17,547 nt of DNA, taken from Bacillota bacterium. GTDB taxonomy: Bacteria; Bacillota_A; Clostridia; Lachnospirales; WQUN01. Positions 7,702 to 16,096 of this stretch are shown here, in pieces. The stretch spans positions 1-17,547 of the forward strand of contig WQTQ01000193.1 in NCBI GenBank assembly GCA_009786175.1. Reading direction: 5' to 3'. The translations under genes were made by a program, and so were the position numbers. Under the pieces are notes generated by a model. The model did no database searches. It was not told the origin of the DNA and was given only the letters and a program-made list of their open reading frames with translations. Each line of letters starts with the position of its first letter. Position 1 is the stretch's first letter.

Positions 7702-10413
7702 TTACAGAAGTTTACTTCTTATCATTTGCACGTCTTTAATAAGGTCACTTACGGCTTGTTCTACCTGATCGTATTTAAACATCTGCTCGTTAATTATGGC
7801 ATTGTTTATTGTAAAAAATTTATCTGTTTGGTGGTCAAATAAAAATGGCGTTATGTTCCGTAACGTCTCTTCTTTTGTGGCTATGCTGCCGGTTGGAAGT
7901 TCTTCGCTAAAGTAATACGTTACTTCCTCGTTGTAAAACATGGGAAGACAGGCCACATATATGCCGTATTTTACATACTCCATAGGGGTCGACGTAAATT
8001 GGGCCGCATCGTCTATACGGTAGTGCAGGCAGTAATTTTTACCGGGTGCGCCATGGTATATAAAGGACTGATGCTTTTCAATAAACGGAACCAGGGCGAA
8101 CTTGTTTGCTTTAAATACCGGGAACAGAATATTTTCATCCTCCAGGGCTTTTATGGCCTTCTCAAGGATTTCGTCAGATTTGAAAGTTGTAATGCTATGG
8201 CGCAGGTAACAGCCCGCCACAGCCCAAAGCAGCAGTGTATTTTCGGGCTCTGTCAGGCATTTTTCTTCAAGTATATACAATGTGTCATACTCTGGACGGG
8301 CAAAATTGGCAAACAGTTCGTAGGTCGCGTATTCGATAAACTCCTCGATTATTTCCGCAGTACCAACCTCTTTGGATTTGCAAACCCGCACAAAGGCTTT
8401 TTGAACATCATCGTCCCACTGGGCCATCCACAAGGCGGTTTCCAAAATGCGTGTGTCCAAGTTAATGTCGGTAATATTTCCGTCATCAAGTTTTTGGGCA
8501 AGTGCCACCCACTCACTGTAGCTTGCGTTGTAATGGGACAACGCTAAGCTAAGGGTTTTTTGATTATAAAAGCCATTCATCAGTAGACAGTACCCCGCTT
8601 CGGCAAGCGGTGCATGGTCTATGAGCAGGGCAAGCAGAGTGTGTATAGCGTCTTGCAGTACTTCACCGGGGATACAGGTATGTCTGTTTGCAATAAGCTC
8701 TGCAGCCCGTGCCGTCTCATTGGTTTGCAAGTAGATACTTAGCATTTCCAGGCCCTTGTCCAACGCATCTTCATCCGCTTCGTTATAGTATTCCAATGCG
8801 CGGTCAAAGTCGGACATATTAAAGTACAACCGCCCAAGTGCCACAAGAATGCGCACCCTGTAGGCTTTGGAGATTGCTTTTTCTGCCAAAACCGCCTCGA
8901 ATACGGGAATGGCGGCATCCGATAAATTTTCCTGTTGAAGATAATGGTTAGACAAATAAGAAAGCAAATAAAAGCGTCTGTCACCCTTGTCAAAAAAGTG
9001 TTGGTATAACTCCGTACTTGCGCCGGGAATCATACACTTTATGATTAGTGTTTCGTCCAGTATTGTACGCCGCCCTGCCCCTAAACACGTGTAAGAAAAG
9101 CCGGGGCTGCTTACTTGTAATAAAATTGTGTTGTCATTTTCCGGCAAGTCATACACTGTCATGCCGCGCATTTCCGGCCCGGTAACATAAATATGCCGCA
9201 CACCGGAATTTTGCCCGGTGGTGACTTCATACATGGCAAGGCTTTGGCTAAGAATTTCTTCTGCTTTTTCTACATTGGCATTTGTAATACCACGTTTTTT
9301 ACACCGCAGCCAGTAATAATGATAAAGGCTGTTTACCTCCCTGCCGGAAACCCCTGCTTCCATACAATCTTCCGTAAGCCCCAAAACGTTAACCAGCTGC
9401 GCTTGCAATAAATCTGCCAATGCGGGTACGGTTATAAGCAAGTGATAAACATATATTTCAAGGTCCGGCTTCATTTTTTCGGTTTTTAAAAACTGCGAAA
9501 TTGCGTAGTGGCTTATTTCACCGGCACTGTTTTGGTAAGCCGCGTTAACAAGAAAATCATACAACCCATCAACAACAACCTGCTTTTCTTCCGCCTGTTT
9601 ATAGTAAGAATACGCCAGTCGGCTTACGTCATTTTTTGCCATTCTATTAGCGCAAACACTTTGCAGCAGCGGCAAGTACCCGCATAACTTAAACAAATCC
9701 TCACCTGCTTCCGGGTTAGACAACGCGGCGGCAATAAGTGCGTCGTGGTGACGCAAGGCTATGTTTGTAATGTCCACGCCCCTGCTTGCCGCATAAATTA
9801 GCACCGCTAAAATTACACCGCTTTTTGGTTTTGTGGGCGTAGTACTGTAGTATCTGTAAAGGCCTTCGTACAAAAATATGCTGCTTGAACCGTTGCGGAA
9901 AGCTTCCCGTAAATAACCGAAAGCCTCGTCAAACTCTTCTGACGCCAAGTGAAGCAGCCCCAACATAATTGTGTCTTCTGTTGAAGGGGCGGCAGCTTGA
10001 ATATGGTCTGTAAGGGCACGCCAGTGTTTTTTGACAAAACGGGTTTGCCCTGTAAGTATGCTTAAGTAAGTTTGTAAAAAACACAACTGTGTGTATTGCC
10101 GGGGCGCGTTTACACGCAAAAACGATTTATGCCCCATAGCTTTGTCCAGCATTTCTGCCGCACTGTCGTAATGCCCTGCCTCTATGGTAATAAAAACAGT
10201 AAGTACAAACATATCCACATGGGCGGGGTTAAGCCTATGGACGGTTACAGCCGCATGGTTGGCCCGCTGAATTAAAGTGCCTGCGTCGGCTTGGGGTGCA
10301 GAAAAACGCGACGCCTGCCAGTAGCGCAGTGCCAATATGGCCGCAGTAGGAATATCGTTTTTAGCCACAAGTCGGTTCTCTAAACGGGCTATTTGTTTAT
10401 CATAATTTAGCAA
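7702..10413 (-). CDS. DUF5717 family protein, large helical-repeat (TPR-like) part
   Basis: A 903-aa soluble protein without signal peptide or membrane segment. Most of it is alpha-helical repeat with TPR character, for example VRILVALGRLYFNMSDFDRA near the middle. The last 150 residues form a distinct domain (FIYHGAPGKNYCLHYRID, then KYGIYVACLPMFYNEEVTYYFSEE, then FFTINNAIINEQM). This matches the C-terminal pattern I recall for Clostridia DUF5717 proteins, whose function is unknown. The start is TTG 10413: AAGGTG at 10419-10424 sits 5 nt upstream and follows the previous stop. An in-frame TTG at 10443 lies within the previous gene. The preceding gene carries what looks like the N-terminal half of the same family, so the protein is split here. 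It probably works with the MoxR/DUF58 genes nearby. Confidence 0.72.
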   Translation of the reverse strand: MLNYDKQIARLENRLVAKNDIPTAAILALRYWQASRFSAPQADAGTLIQRANHAAVTVHRLNPAHVDMFVLTVFITIEAGHYDSAAEMLDKAMGHKSFLRVNAPRQYTQLCFLQTYLSILTGQTRFVKKHWRALTDHIQAAAPSTEDTIMLGLLHLASEEFDEAFGYLREAFRNGSSSIFLYEGLYRYYSTTPTKPKSGVILAVLIYAASRGVDITNIALRHHDALIAAALSNPEAGEDLFKLCGYLPLLQSVCANRMAKNDVSRLAYSYYKQAEEKQVVVDGLYDFLVNAAYQNSAGEISHYAISQFLKTEKMKPDLEIYVYHLLITVPALADLLQAQLVNVLGLTEDCMEAGVSGREVNSLYHYYWLRCKKRGITNANVEKAEEILSQSLAMYEVTTGQNSGVRHIYVTGPEMRGMTVYDLPENDNTILLQVSSPGFSYTCLGAGRRTILDETLIIKCMIPGASTELYQHFFDKGDRRFYLLSYLSNHYLQQENLSDAAIPVFEAVLAEKAISKAYRVRILVALGRLYFNMSDFDRALEYYNEADEDALDKGLEMLSIYLQTNETARAAELIANRHTCIPGEVLQDAIHTLLALLIDHAPLAEAGYCLLMNGFYNQKTLSLALSHYNASYSEWVALAQKLDDGNITDINLDTRILETALWMAQWDDDVQKAFVRVCKSKEVGTAEIIEEFIEYATYELFANFARPEYDTLYILEEKCLTEPENTLLLWAVAGCYLRHSITTFKSDEILEKAIKALEDENILFPVFKANKFALVPFIEKHQSFIYHGAPGKNYCLHYRIDDAAQFTSTPMEYVKYGIYVACLPMFYNEEVTYYFSEELPTGSIATKEETLRNITPFLFDHQTDKFFTINNAIINEQMFKYDQVEQAVSDLIKDVQMIRSKLL

Positions 10414-10424
10414 GCTGTCACCTT
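10414..10424 (-). promoter_or_regulatory. Ribosome binding site and spacer before a TTG start
   Basis: AAGGTG (10419-10424) with a 5-nt spacer before TTG 10413, inside the 16-nt gap after the upstream stop codon (10430-10432). It argues for separate re-initiation of the DUF5717 gene, and no nearby in-frame ATG exists. Confidence 0.55.
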
Positions 10425-10429
10425 CTTCC

Positions 10430-11611
10430 CTACCATTCCCCAACTATTATCGGAAGCTGCCTGTTGTAAACCTGCCCCGGCATTGTGGATTTAACCTCTA
10501 TGACCGTTTTCATATAGGGCTGTTTACGGAAAAACAACTGTGCGTTTAAAAGCGCAGAAAGCTTTACATTAAACGGTATTTCGCCGGAAGCCCCTATTAA
10601 GTAACTGCGGGCAGAAAAGCGGATATAACTTTCCGGGCAGGATACTTCTACCCGCATATCTTTGCCCGTGTTATTTGTTACTGCTATTGTACCCTTGTCG
10701 GCGTAGCCGTAGGCAGACCGGTTTAGCCGTACAACAATAGGTGCGGCGCGACGGTATGTTATTTCCACGGTGTTATCTTCCAAAGGTTCTGTGCCAATGG
10801 TCACAACTTCTCTTGCGAATGCCCCTTTAATCATCATTGGGTCTACGCTAAAATGTACCGCCGTTGAAAGCGCGTCTTTAAAATCGCTTTGGATAAGCTT
10901 ACTTGCGTAAAAGTTTAGCCATGAAGATTCCCCTTGTGCGGTAATTGGAGCTTCCACATACCCATTATCAGACTTTTCTACAACAATATGGCCGTACAGC
11001 ATTTCATTGTCGTTTGTTTTTTGGATAAATTCCAGCTTTTTCTCTGCAATTGAAAGGGTGGTTTTGCCCTTAAGCCCGGACAGTATAAAAAAATTGTCTA
11101 TCGCCCGCTCCCGGTTGGCATCCTTATGCAAGGCTTCGTAAACTTCCATGTATTCGTAGCCTATGGCAAGCAGCAGCATGTAAAAATCGCTGTCTACAAA
11201 CAAGCGGCGGGCCTGGGCGGGGTAGGCGTTGGCGTACTGGTAAAAATCTTGCAAACCGGTAATTACAATTCCTTCTTCGGTAGAAATGGACATTTTTGTT
11301 AGCTTTATTTTGACGGGAAGCGTAACTTCGCCGCCATTGGAAGTAATATACACTTGGGATTCTATTGTTTGCCCTGTGTCAAAACCCTTAGCCGGGGCAG
11401 TAAATGTATATGCAATGGTTTGATTATTACCGTCAAAATTGGCAGGGTTAAAAACAAGCCCTGCACAGCGGGAGTGTATTCTGCCGCAAAGGGTGCCGCC
11501 GCCGGTATTTTTTATGTCAAAACTGCCTGTGTACGTTCCGTTGGTTTCTATTTCTATGACATCAATATTTACAGCCAAGGACGGTAGGGGATAGTCATAA
11601 CGGTCTGTCAT
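10430..11611 (-). CDS. DUF5717 N-terminal-like protein with two Ig-like beta-sandwich regions
   Basis: A 393-aa protein with no signal peptide. Residues about 10-105 form an Ig-like beta-sandwich of the kind ending repeats of the form 'NTGGGTL.G': DIKNTGGGTLCGRI, then FNPANFDG, then YITSNGGEVTLPVKIKL. A helical middle (about 110-190) contains LQDFYQYANAYPAQARRLF and AIDNFFILSGLKG. A second beta-sandwich follows at about 270-393 (PIVVRLNRSAYGYADKGTIA, VTNNTGKDMRVEV). The order resembles the N-terminal part of Clostridia DUF5717 proteins as I remember them, where both parts are usually one polypeptide. The ATG start overlaps the coiled-coil gene stop in an ATGA, and the stop is 16 nt before the TTG of the large DUF5717 gene. 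The function is unknown; a scaffold or partner-binding role is inference. Confidence 0.68.
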   Translation of the reverse strand: MTDRYDYPLPSLAVNIDVIEIETNGTYTGSFDIKNTGGGTLCGRIHSRCAGLVFNPANFDGNNQTIAYTFTAPAKGFDTGQTIESQVYITSNGGEVTLPVKIKLTKMSISTEEGIVITGLQDFYQYANAYPAQARRLFVDSDFYMLLLAIGYEYMEVYEALHKDANRERAIDNFFILSGLKGKTTLSIAEKKLEFIQKTNDNEMLYGHIVVEKSDNGYVEAPITAQGESSWLNFYASKLIQSDFKDALSTAVHFSVDPMMIKGAFAREVVTIGTEPLEDNTVEITYRRAAPIVVRLNRSAYGYADKGTIAVTNNTGKDMRVEVSCPESYIRFSARSYLIGASGEIPFNVKLSALLNAQLFFRKQPYMKTVIEVKSTMPGQVYNRQLPIIVGEW

Positions 11612-12849
11612 CTTGTATCACCGCCGAATCTTGCTATATTCATCATTTTATCTAAGTTGGCTTTTAGCGCATCATTTATCGTCTGGGCAGATGTTTGGGC
11701 ATGAAGGTTGATAAATGCCCCTAAACCGTCGCCCAGGGAACTTGTCAGGTTTTTAAGTGATTCTTCGTAGGCGTGAAGGCTGGTGTCAAGTGTTTGTTGG
11801 TTACGCTCCAGGTATTTTGTCTGCTCTGTTAAAGCTTCCTGTTGTATGGCGAATTGGTTTACAGACTCTTTAATGGCCTCGATGGCGTTTACCAAAGTTA
11901 CCAACTGGCCGGAAAGGGCGTTGCTGTGGCCTTGCATATGTGTGGCTAAAAGCTCGGACGAAGATTGCAGCTTGGCCCCGGCAAGGGAGATTTTTTCGGA
12001 AGAATCATTCATAGATGTTTGCAATGAAGTGGCTTCGCCAATGGCTTTTTCCCAATTTTTTAGGGTATCTGTCAAAGTGTCATTCATGTTAATGAGTTTA
12101 TCGTCCATAGCGGCGGCAACAGCGGGCCCAATGGAAGTTGTGGCTTCTGTCATGCTGTCGGATACTTTACTTAGGGCAGATGCCATAATGTGGCCTATAT
12201 TTTCCATAGTCTCTTTATAGGTTGCAGCCTGTTTGCCCAAAGTTTCCGTAAGGTCATTTTTTAGGCGAAGAATTGCCCCGCCGGTATCCGATGCAAAGAA
12301 GCGGCCAATTTCCCGCTCTACATACAAATGAAGTTCGTCCACTAATTGTGCTCTTGCATTGTTGGCGTTAAAAAAAGCGGTACACAGGCGGGTTAGCACA
12401 AAAGCCCCCGCCGCCAAAGAGCCGTAAACAAATGCGTGCTCGTTAAAGGCAATTGTCAAAATTAAGCCAACCACAAGAAGGCCTGTTTCCAAGGCCTGTA
12501 CAAAAGGTAGAATAGACTCGTACCGCCAGCCAAGCATACTCTTTTTAGAAACAGCCAGTTCCACAATTTGCCTTGTTGGCACCGTTGTTACAGCACGGTC
12601 TGCTGTGCGGATATATTCCGCGGCTACTTTGCGAAGCAAGCGGTTTTTAAGCTTTGCTATATCACTTTTTTCTTTAATTTCCTTGCGGGTGTCTAACTGA
12701 AAGGCCATTAGCGAGGCGCGGAAATGTAAATGGGCAACTACCCGTAAAATTAGAGCAAGTGCGACCAATGCTAAATAAACCACCATAATAACAAGCAGAT
12801 TATCTTGTTGGTTTAGTGTAACGAATATAGTATCAAAAAAACTGTGCAT
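11608..12849 (-). CDS. Membrane-anchored coiled-coil protein, possibly MotA/TolQ/ExbB-like topology
   Basis: A 413-aa protein I do not recognise as a named family. Residues 17-40 form a first membrane segment (LLVIMVVYLALVALALILRV). A basic, probably cytoplasmic stretch (41-112) follows, then two closely spaced segments at about 115-134 and 138-160. Residues 195-405 are a long helical coiled coil rich in Ala, Ser, Thr and Gln with regular hydrophobic spacing. This three-segment anchor with a long cytoplasmic tail recalls MotA/TolQ/ExbB relatives such as ZorA, but the hallmark Gly-Thr motifs are degenerate, so the likeness is only topological. ATG 12849 is chosen because GGAGG (12856-12860) sits 6 nt upstream; an upstream in-frame extension to 12963 would run through the promoter and terminator. 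It is the first gene of the eight-gene operon and overlaps the next by ATGA. Confidence 0.75.
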   Translation of the reverse strand: MHSFFDTIFVTLNQQDNLLVIMVVYLALVALALILRVVAHLHFRASLMAFQLDTRKEIKEKSDIAKLKNRLLRKVAAEYIRTADRAVTTVPTRQIVELAVSKKSMLGWRYESILPFVQALETGLLVVGLILTIAFNEHAFVYGSLAAGAFVLTRLCTAFFNANNARAQLVDELHLYVEREIGRFFASDTGGAILRLKNDLTETLGKQAATYKETMENIGHIMASALSKVSDSMTEATTSIGPAVAAAMDDKLINMNDTLTDTLKNWEKAIGEATSLQTSMNDSSEKISLAGAKLQSSSELLATHMQGHSNALSGQLVTLVNAIEAIKESVNQFAIQQEALTEQTKYLERNQQTLDTSLHAYEESLKNLTSSLGDGLGAFINLHAQTSAQTINDALKANLDKMMNIARFGGDTR

Positions 12850-12855
12850 AGTTGT

Positions 12856-12860
12856 CCTCC
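12856..12860 (-). promoter_or_regulatory. Ribosome binding site fixing the coiled-coil gene start
   Basis: GGAGG on the minus strand, 6 nt before ATG 12849. It shortens the open frame by 38 codons and leaves room for the promoter upstream. Confidence 0.85.
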
Positions 12861-12885
12861 GTGACAAATCCCTTGAATTACATCT

Positions 12886-12913
12886 ATTATACACTTTTTG
12901 GGTAATTTGCGAA
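12886..12913 (-). promoter_or_regulatory. Sigma-A-type promoter of the coiled-coil/DUF5717 operon
   Basis: A perfect -10 TATAAT (12886-12891) with a 16-nt spacer to a weak -35 TTCGCA (12908-12913, four of six consensus bases). It lies between the galM terminator and the first gene of the eight-gene operon, and no other good promoter was found within that operon. Confidence 0.7.
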
Positions 12914-12918
12914 AGTAC

Positions 12919-12947
12919 AAAAAAATACCCCCTGATATCAGGGGGTA
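12919..12947 (-). terminator. Intrinsic terminator of galM
   Basis: A 22-bp perfect palindrome (12926-12947; half-site TACCCCCTGAT) followed on the minus strand by seven Ts (complement of 12919-12925). It begins 5 nt after the galM stop codon. The short loop of a perfect palindrome plus five consecutive G-C pairs makes it a strong terminator for transcription of galM. Confidence 0.9.
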
Positions 12948-12952
12948 GACAA

Positions 12953-13945
12953 CTACCAGTCAAATTTAAACTCTGTATAAAACTGTTGCGGTTTTTCTTT
13001 TGTAACTATACAGGACGGGAAGTTTGGATGGTTTATTGCATCGGGGTAAATTTGCGTTTCCAGGCAGAAGCCGGATTGCCTGCCGTAAGTTACGCCTTTA
13101 CCTTGGGTTGGTGACATCATGTTTCCGGTATACAGCTGCATACCGGGGCTGTTAGTGAAAACAGTCATGCGGATACCTGTTTTGGGCGCGTACACGCTGG
13201 CGGCTTTACCCGGCTCGCGCAGTACATAGTTATGATCATACCCGCCTGTATTATTTGCATTACCGGCAGCTTCGATGTCTTGCCCAATTGTTTTGGGGGT
13301 ACGGAAGTCGAAAGGTGTGCCTATAACGTCCATATACTCACCGGTTGGAATAAGCCCTTCATCTACTGCGGTCATTTTGTCTGACACAATCTCCAATTCG
13401 TGGTCGAAAATGTTTTGGTCATCATGGCCGTTTAAGTTGAAATAACTGTGGTTGGTAAGGTTGCATATGGTTTCTGTGTCTGTTGTGGCGTAGTAGTCCA
13501 TACGAAGGGCATTGTTATCGTCCAAATTGTAGGTTACACGCGCATTTAAGTTGCCGGGGTACTTTGCATCGCCGTCGGGGCTGTTGTATGTGAATACAAT
13601 TTTGTTGCCGGTTACTTCATCTACACTCCACACTTTTTTGTCAAACCCCTCTATACCGCCATGCAAATGGTGGGGGCCATCGTTTGTTTCAAGCTGATAA
13701 TTTTTGCCGCTTAAAGTAAACGCGCCTTTGGCAATGCGGTTTGCTACACGGCCCGCTACAACCCCAAAGAATGGGTGCTGCGCTGTACCGTAATCCTCTG
13801 CTTTATCCAACCCAAGAACCACGTCATACAACTTGCCGTCTTTACCCGGTACTTCCAGTGTGATGATTGCGCAGCCAAGGTTGGTTACTGTTACAACCAT
13901 GCCGTTTTTGTTTGTTAGCTTGTACGTGTTAATGCTCATTTTCAT
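12953..13945 (-). CDS. galM: Aldose 1-epimerase (mutarotase)
   Basis: Interconverts alpha and beta anomers of glucose, galactose and related sugars in the cytoplasm. The 330-aa length is normal. Motifs are FFGVVAGRVANRI (59-71), NDGPHHLHGG (98-107), the catalytic His176 in NLTNHSYFNL and the catalytic Glu296 in CLETQIYPDAINHPNFP. Two starts are possible: ATG 13945 (AAAGGAG only 3 nt upstream) or ATG 13939 (9 nt spacing); the difference is two residues. It has its own promoter and terminator, so it is a single-gene unit standing between two operons that otherwise seem to belong together. There are no galactose-pathway neighbours in the window; the nearby rhamnosidase is a sugar-related gene but is in another transcript. 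Confidence 0.95.
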   Translation of the reverse strand: MKMSINTYKLTNKNGMVVTVTNLGCAIITLEVPGKDGKLYDVVLGLDKAEDYGTAQHPFFGVVAGRVANRIAKGAFTLSGKNYQLETNDGPHHLHGGIEGFDKKVWSVDEVTGNKIVFTYNSPDGDAKYPGNLNARVTYNLDDNNALRMDYYATTDTETICNLTNHSYFNLNGHDDQNIFDHELEIVSDKMTAVDEGLIPTGEYMDVIGTPFDFRTPKTIGQDIEAAGNANNTGGYDHNYVLREPGKAASVYAPKTGIRMTVFTNSPGMQLYTGNMMSPTQGKGVTYGRQSGFCLETQIYPDAINHPNFPSCIVTKEKPQQFYTEFKFDW

Positions 13946-13971
13946 CGTCTCCTTTATATGACCTTTTTGTG

Positions 13972-14000
13972 ATTATACGTGTGTTAATGTTGTATGTAAA
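13972..14000 (-). promoter_or_regulatory. Near-consensus sigma-A promoter of galM
   Basis: -35 TTTACA (13995-14000, five of six consensus bases), a 17-nt spacer, and -10 TATAAT (13972-13977). It sits in the 70-nt gap between the DUF58 stop and galM. No operator-like palindrome was seen next to it. No terminator hairpin for the DUF58 operon was found in this gap. Confidence 0.85.
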
Positions 14001-14015
14001 GCGCGATTCAATTAC

Positions 14016-15131
14016 TTACCGCCCCGCTCCGGCATTCCACACCATAACATCGTCCGTTTCTGTTATGCTTTCCCGCATTTTGTCAATTACAGGCACAATC
14101 ATGTGCGCACTAATCCCTTTTTGGTTTAGCTCCTCAAACGCAGACATAAATTCATCGCCGTGGTATGGCGAAACAAACAGATACACCTGCTCTCGGTCGG
14201 TTATCTGTTCTACATAATTTGTCATTGGTGCCCGCCGGTAACTTAAACTTACACGGGCCAGACACTCGAATATTTTGTACAAATGCCCGTCACTTGTACC
14301 GCCGTTTACGCTCATTGGCACGGCGGTTATGCAGTCGCGTCCATTTGTAGTAAAACTAAGATTGGCCCCTTGCTGTATGTAGTGCTGGGCAAGGGTGGCT
14401 GTAAGGCGGATGCTTTGTTCGTAAATTTCCGAGTCTATCCAAGGGCCAAGGGAGTCCAGGTTTAGCACCAATGTTAACTTTTGGGCAGAAGTTGGCGCAT
14501 GGACATTAACCATCAGCTTTTGGGAAATGGCAGATGCCTTAAAGTTAATTGTCTTTAGCGCGTCTGTGGGCTGGTAGTCACGGACGCCCCTAAATTCAAA
14601 TGGGTCCGGGTCGATAATTTTCTTGGAAAGAATGGCGGAATCCAGCTGCTTAAAAATTAGGGCAACATCGTCGCAGCTGTCCAATATTTTGGGGAACACC
14701 AAAAGCTCACCCCGAAGGAACACTTCTTTGTCGAACTGCTGTGTATGCAGCAAGTTGCCCGCATAAATACGCGCTTCCCGCAGGTTGTACAGACCCCTTT
14801 TTGTGCATATAAATTTGTGTTTTCTGCGGATGGCAGTGTACATCATAATGGCAAATAAGCTGCTCCCCTTGCCTTCCGGCGGCACGGGGTTATCCTGTTT
14901 ATTTAAAAATGTAAACTCCGGCGGCAGTACGGTTCTTGTATTAACCCATGGCAGGGGCAAAAGTTTTTTATTGACAAGTTCTTCGCGCAGATACAATGTG
15001 TCCCCTTCAAAAGCTTCCTTGGCGGAAAAACGGGTACGGAAAGTAAGCCCTTTGTCCCACAGCCGCTTATAGCTGTAGGTTTGTAAAAAGAGCATGGCCA
15101 TTACAAAAATACTTAGTATGATTATGGGCAC
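14016..15131 (-). CDS. DUF58 domain protein
   Basis: A 371-aa protein of the DUF58 family, membrane-anchored partners of MoxR ATPases with a von Willebrand A-like fold, function largely unknown. Residues 2-19 form one hydrophobic segment (PIIILSIFVMAMLFLQTY). A beta-rich region follows, with the conserved RGLYNLREARIYAGNLLH (about 112-129). The DUF58 signature DPFEFRGVRDYQPTDALK plus FKASAISQKLMV lies at about 174-206. The metal-site motif DxSxS of true vWA domains is degenerate (LVLNLDSLG). The start is GTG 15131: AGGAGG at 15138-15143 is 6 nt upstream, and an in-frame GTG at 15158 lies inside moxR. It follows moxR by 11 nt. Confidence 0.92.
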   Translation of the reverse strand: MPIIILSIFVMAMLFLQTYSYKRLWDKGLTFRTRFSAKEAFEGDTLYLREELVNKKLLPLPWVNTRTVLPPEFTFLNKQDNPVPPEGKGSSLFAIMMYTAIRRKHKFICTKRGLYNLREARIYAGNLLHTQQFDKEVFLRGELLVFPKILDSCDDVALIFKQLDSAILSKKIIDPDPFEFRGVRDYQPTDALKTINFKASAISQKLMVNVHAPTSAQKLTLVLNLDSLGPWIDSEIYEQSIRLTATLAQHYIQQGANLSFTTNGRDCITAVPMSVNGGTSDGHLYKIFECLARVSLSYRRAPMTNYVEQITDREQVYLFVSPYHGDEFMSAFEELNQKGISAHMIVPVIDKMRESITETDDVMVWNAGAGR

Positions 15132-15137
15132 GTTTTT

Positions 15138-15143
15138 CCTCCT
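15138..15143 (-). promoter_or_regulatory. Ribosome binding site fixing the DUF58 GTG start
   Basis: AGGAGG on the minus strand, 6 nt before GTG 15131. Its first base is also the last base of the moxR stop codon. Confidence 0.85.
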
Positions 15144-16096
15144 TATTTTTCCTTCCACGCCTCTGTCGGCGGCTTTACGGAAGCTGTAATTTCCTCTAAA
15201 ACAGATTCTACGGCAGACGCGCGGTTTTTTATGCCGCCTTTTAGCGCGATTCTATGGGCAAACACAAACGGTACAAGTTTAACAATGTCCTGTGGCATAA
15301 CATATTCCCGGCCATCTATGGCGGTGTAGGCCTGTACCAGCCGCGCAAGTGCAAGTACGCCGCGTGTGCTTATGCCCAACGCAACAGATTCATGTTCCCG
15401 GGTGGCTTCCGCAAGCTGCACCATGTATGTGTAAACGTCGTCGTGGATAAATACTTCCGCTGCGGCTTTTCGCATTGCGGCAAAATCTTCTTTACCGCAA
15501 ACTGGCTTTAGCTGTTGCAGCGGTGTGCCGTTGATGGCACTCTTGAGAATATTTACACTTTCCGCGGTTTGTGGGTAGCCAAGACTTAGCTGTATCAAAA
15601 ACCTGTCAAGCTGAGCTTCCGGCAGCGGGAATGTGCCCTGGGTTTCTATTGGGTTTTGGGTGGCCATTACAAAATACGGCGGCTCCAGCTTATATGTTGT
15701 ACCGTCTACGGAAATTTGATACTCTTCCATAGATTCCAGCAGCCCCGACTGGGTACGCGGTGTGGCGCGGTTTATTTCGTCTGCAAGTACAATATTGGCG
15801 AACAAGCTGCCCTTACGGAAAGTAAACTCCCCTGTTTTTGGGCTGTAGAAGTTTATGCCCGTAAGTTCCGACGGCAGTAAGTCCGGCGTAAATTGAATAC
15901 GGGAAAAGTCTACATCGAAAGACCGTGCCAAAGCTTTTGCCAGCATGGTTTTACCTGTACCCGGCACATCTTCCAAAAGTACATGGCCCCCTGCCAAAAA
16001 CGCCGAAAGCACAAGCTTAATCTCTGTTGTCTTGCCCAAAATTACCGTTTCGATATTGCGGACGACTGCGTCCATTTGTGTCTTTATAATTGTCAT
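15143..16096 (-). CDS. MoxR-family AAA+ ATPase
   Basis: A 317-aa cytoplasmic AAA+ ATPase of the MoxR group, thought to act as a chaperone that matures or remodels vWA-containing partner complexes. Walker A is DVPGTGKT (43-50), Walker B is LADEINRA (104-111, Asp106/Glu107), followed by the PRTQSGLLESMEE loop (113-125) and sensor 1 ATQNP (145-149). GTFPLPEAQLDRF matches the family Arg-finger region, and GISTRGVLALARL the C-terminal helical lid. The ATG overlaps the upstream membrane gene stop (ATGA), and DUF58 follows closely, which is the classic MoxR-DUF58 pair. The partner beyond DUF58 is not known; the DUF5717 proteins are candidates. Confidence 0.96.
   Translation of the reverse strand: MTIIKTQMDAVVRNIETVILGKTTEIKLVLSAFLAGGHVLLEDVPGTGKTMLAKALARSFDVDFSRIQFTPDLLPSELTGINFYSPKTGEFTFRKGSLFANIVLADEINRATPRTQSGLLESMEEYQISVDGTTYKLEPPYFVMATQNPIETQGTFPLPEAQLDRFLIQLSLGYPQTAESVNILKSAINGTPLQQLKPVCGKEDFAAMRKAAAEVFIHDDVYTYMVQLAEATREHESVALGISTRGVLALARLVQAYTAIDGREYVMPQDIVKLVPFVFAHRIALKGGIKNRASAVESVLEEITASVKPPTEAWKEK

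Noticed and set aside
7999..8547. Plus-strand open frame of 182 codons opposite the DUF5717 gene
   Set aside because: Antisense shadow of a well-supported gene, with no ribosome binding site or recognisable motif; the same applies to the 163-codon frame at 4278-4769 opposite the rhamnosidase.
12850..12963. N-terminal extension of the coiled-coil gene to 12963
   Set aside because: It would read through the galM terminator and the TATAAT promoter, while GGAGG sits 6 nt before ATG 12849.
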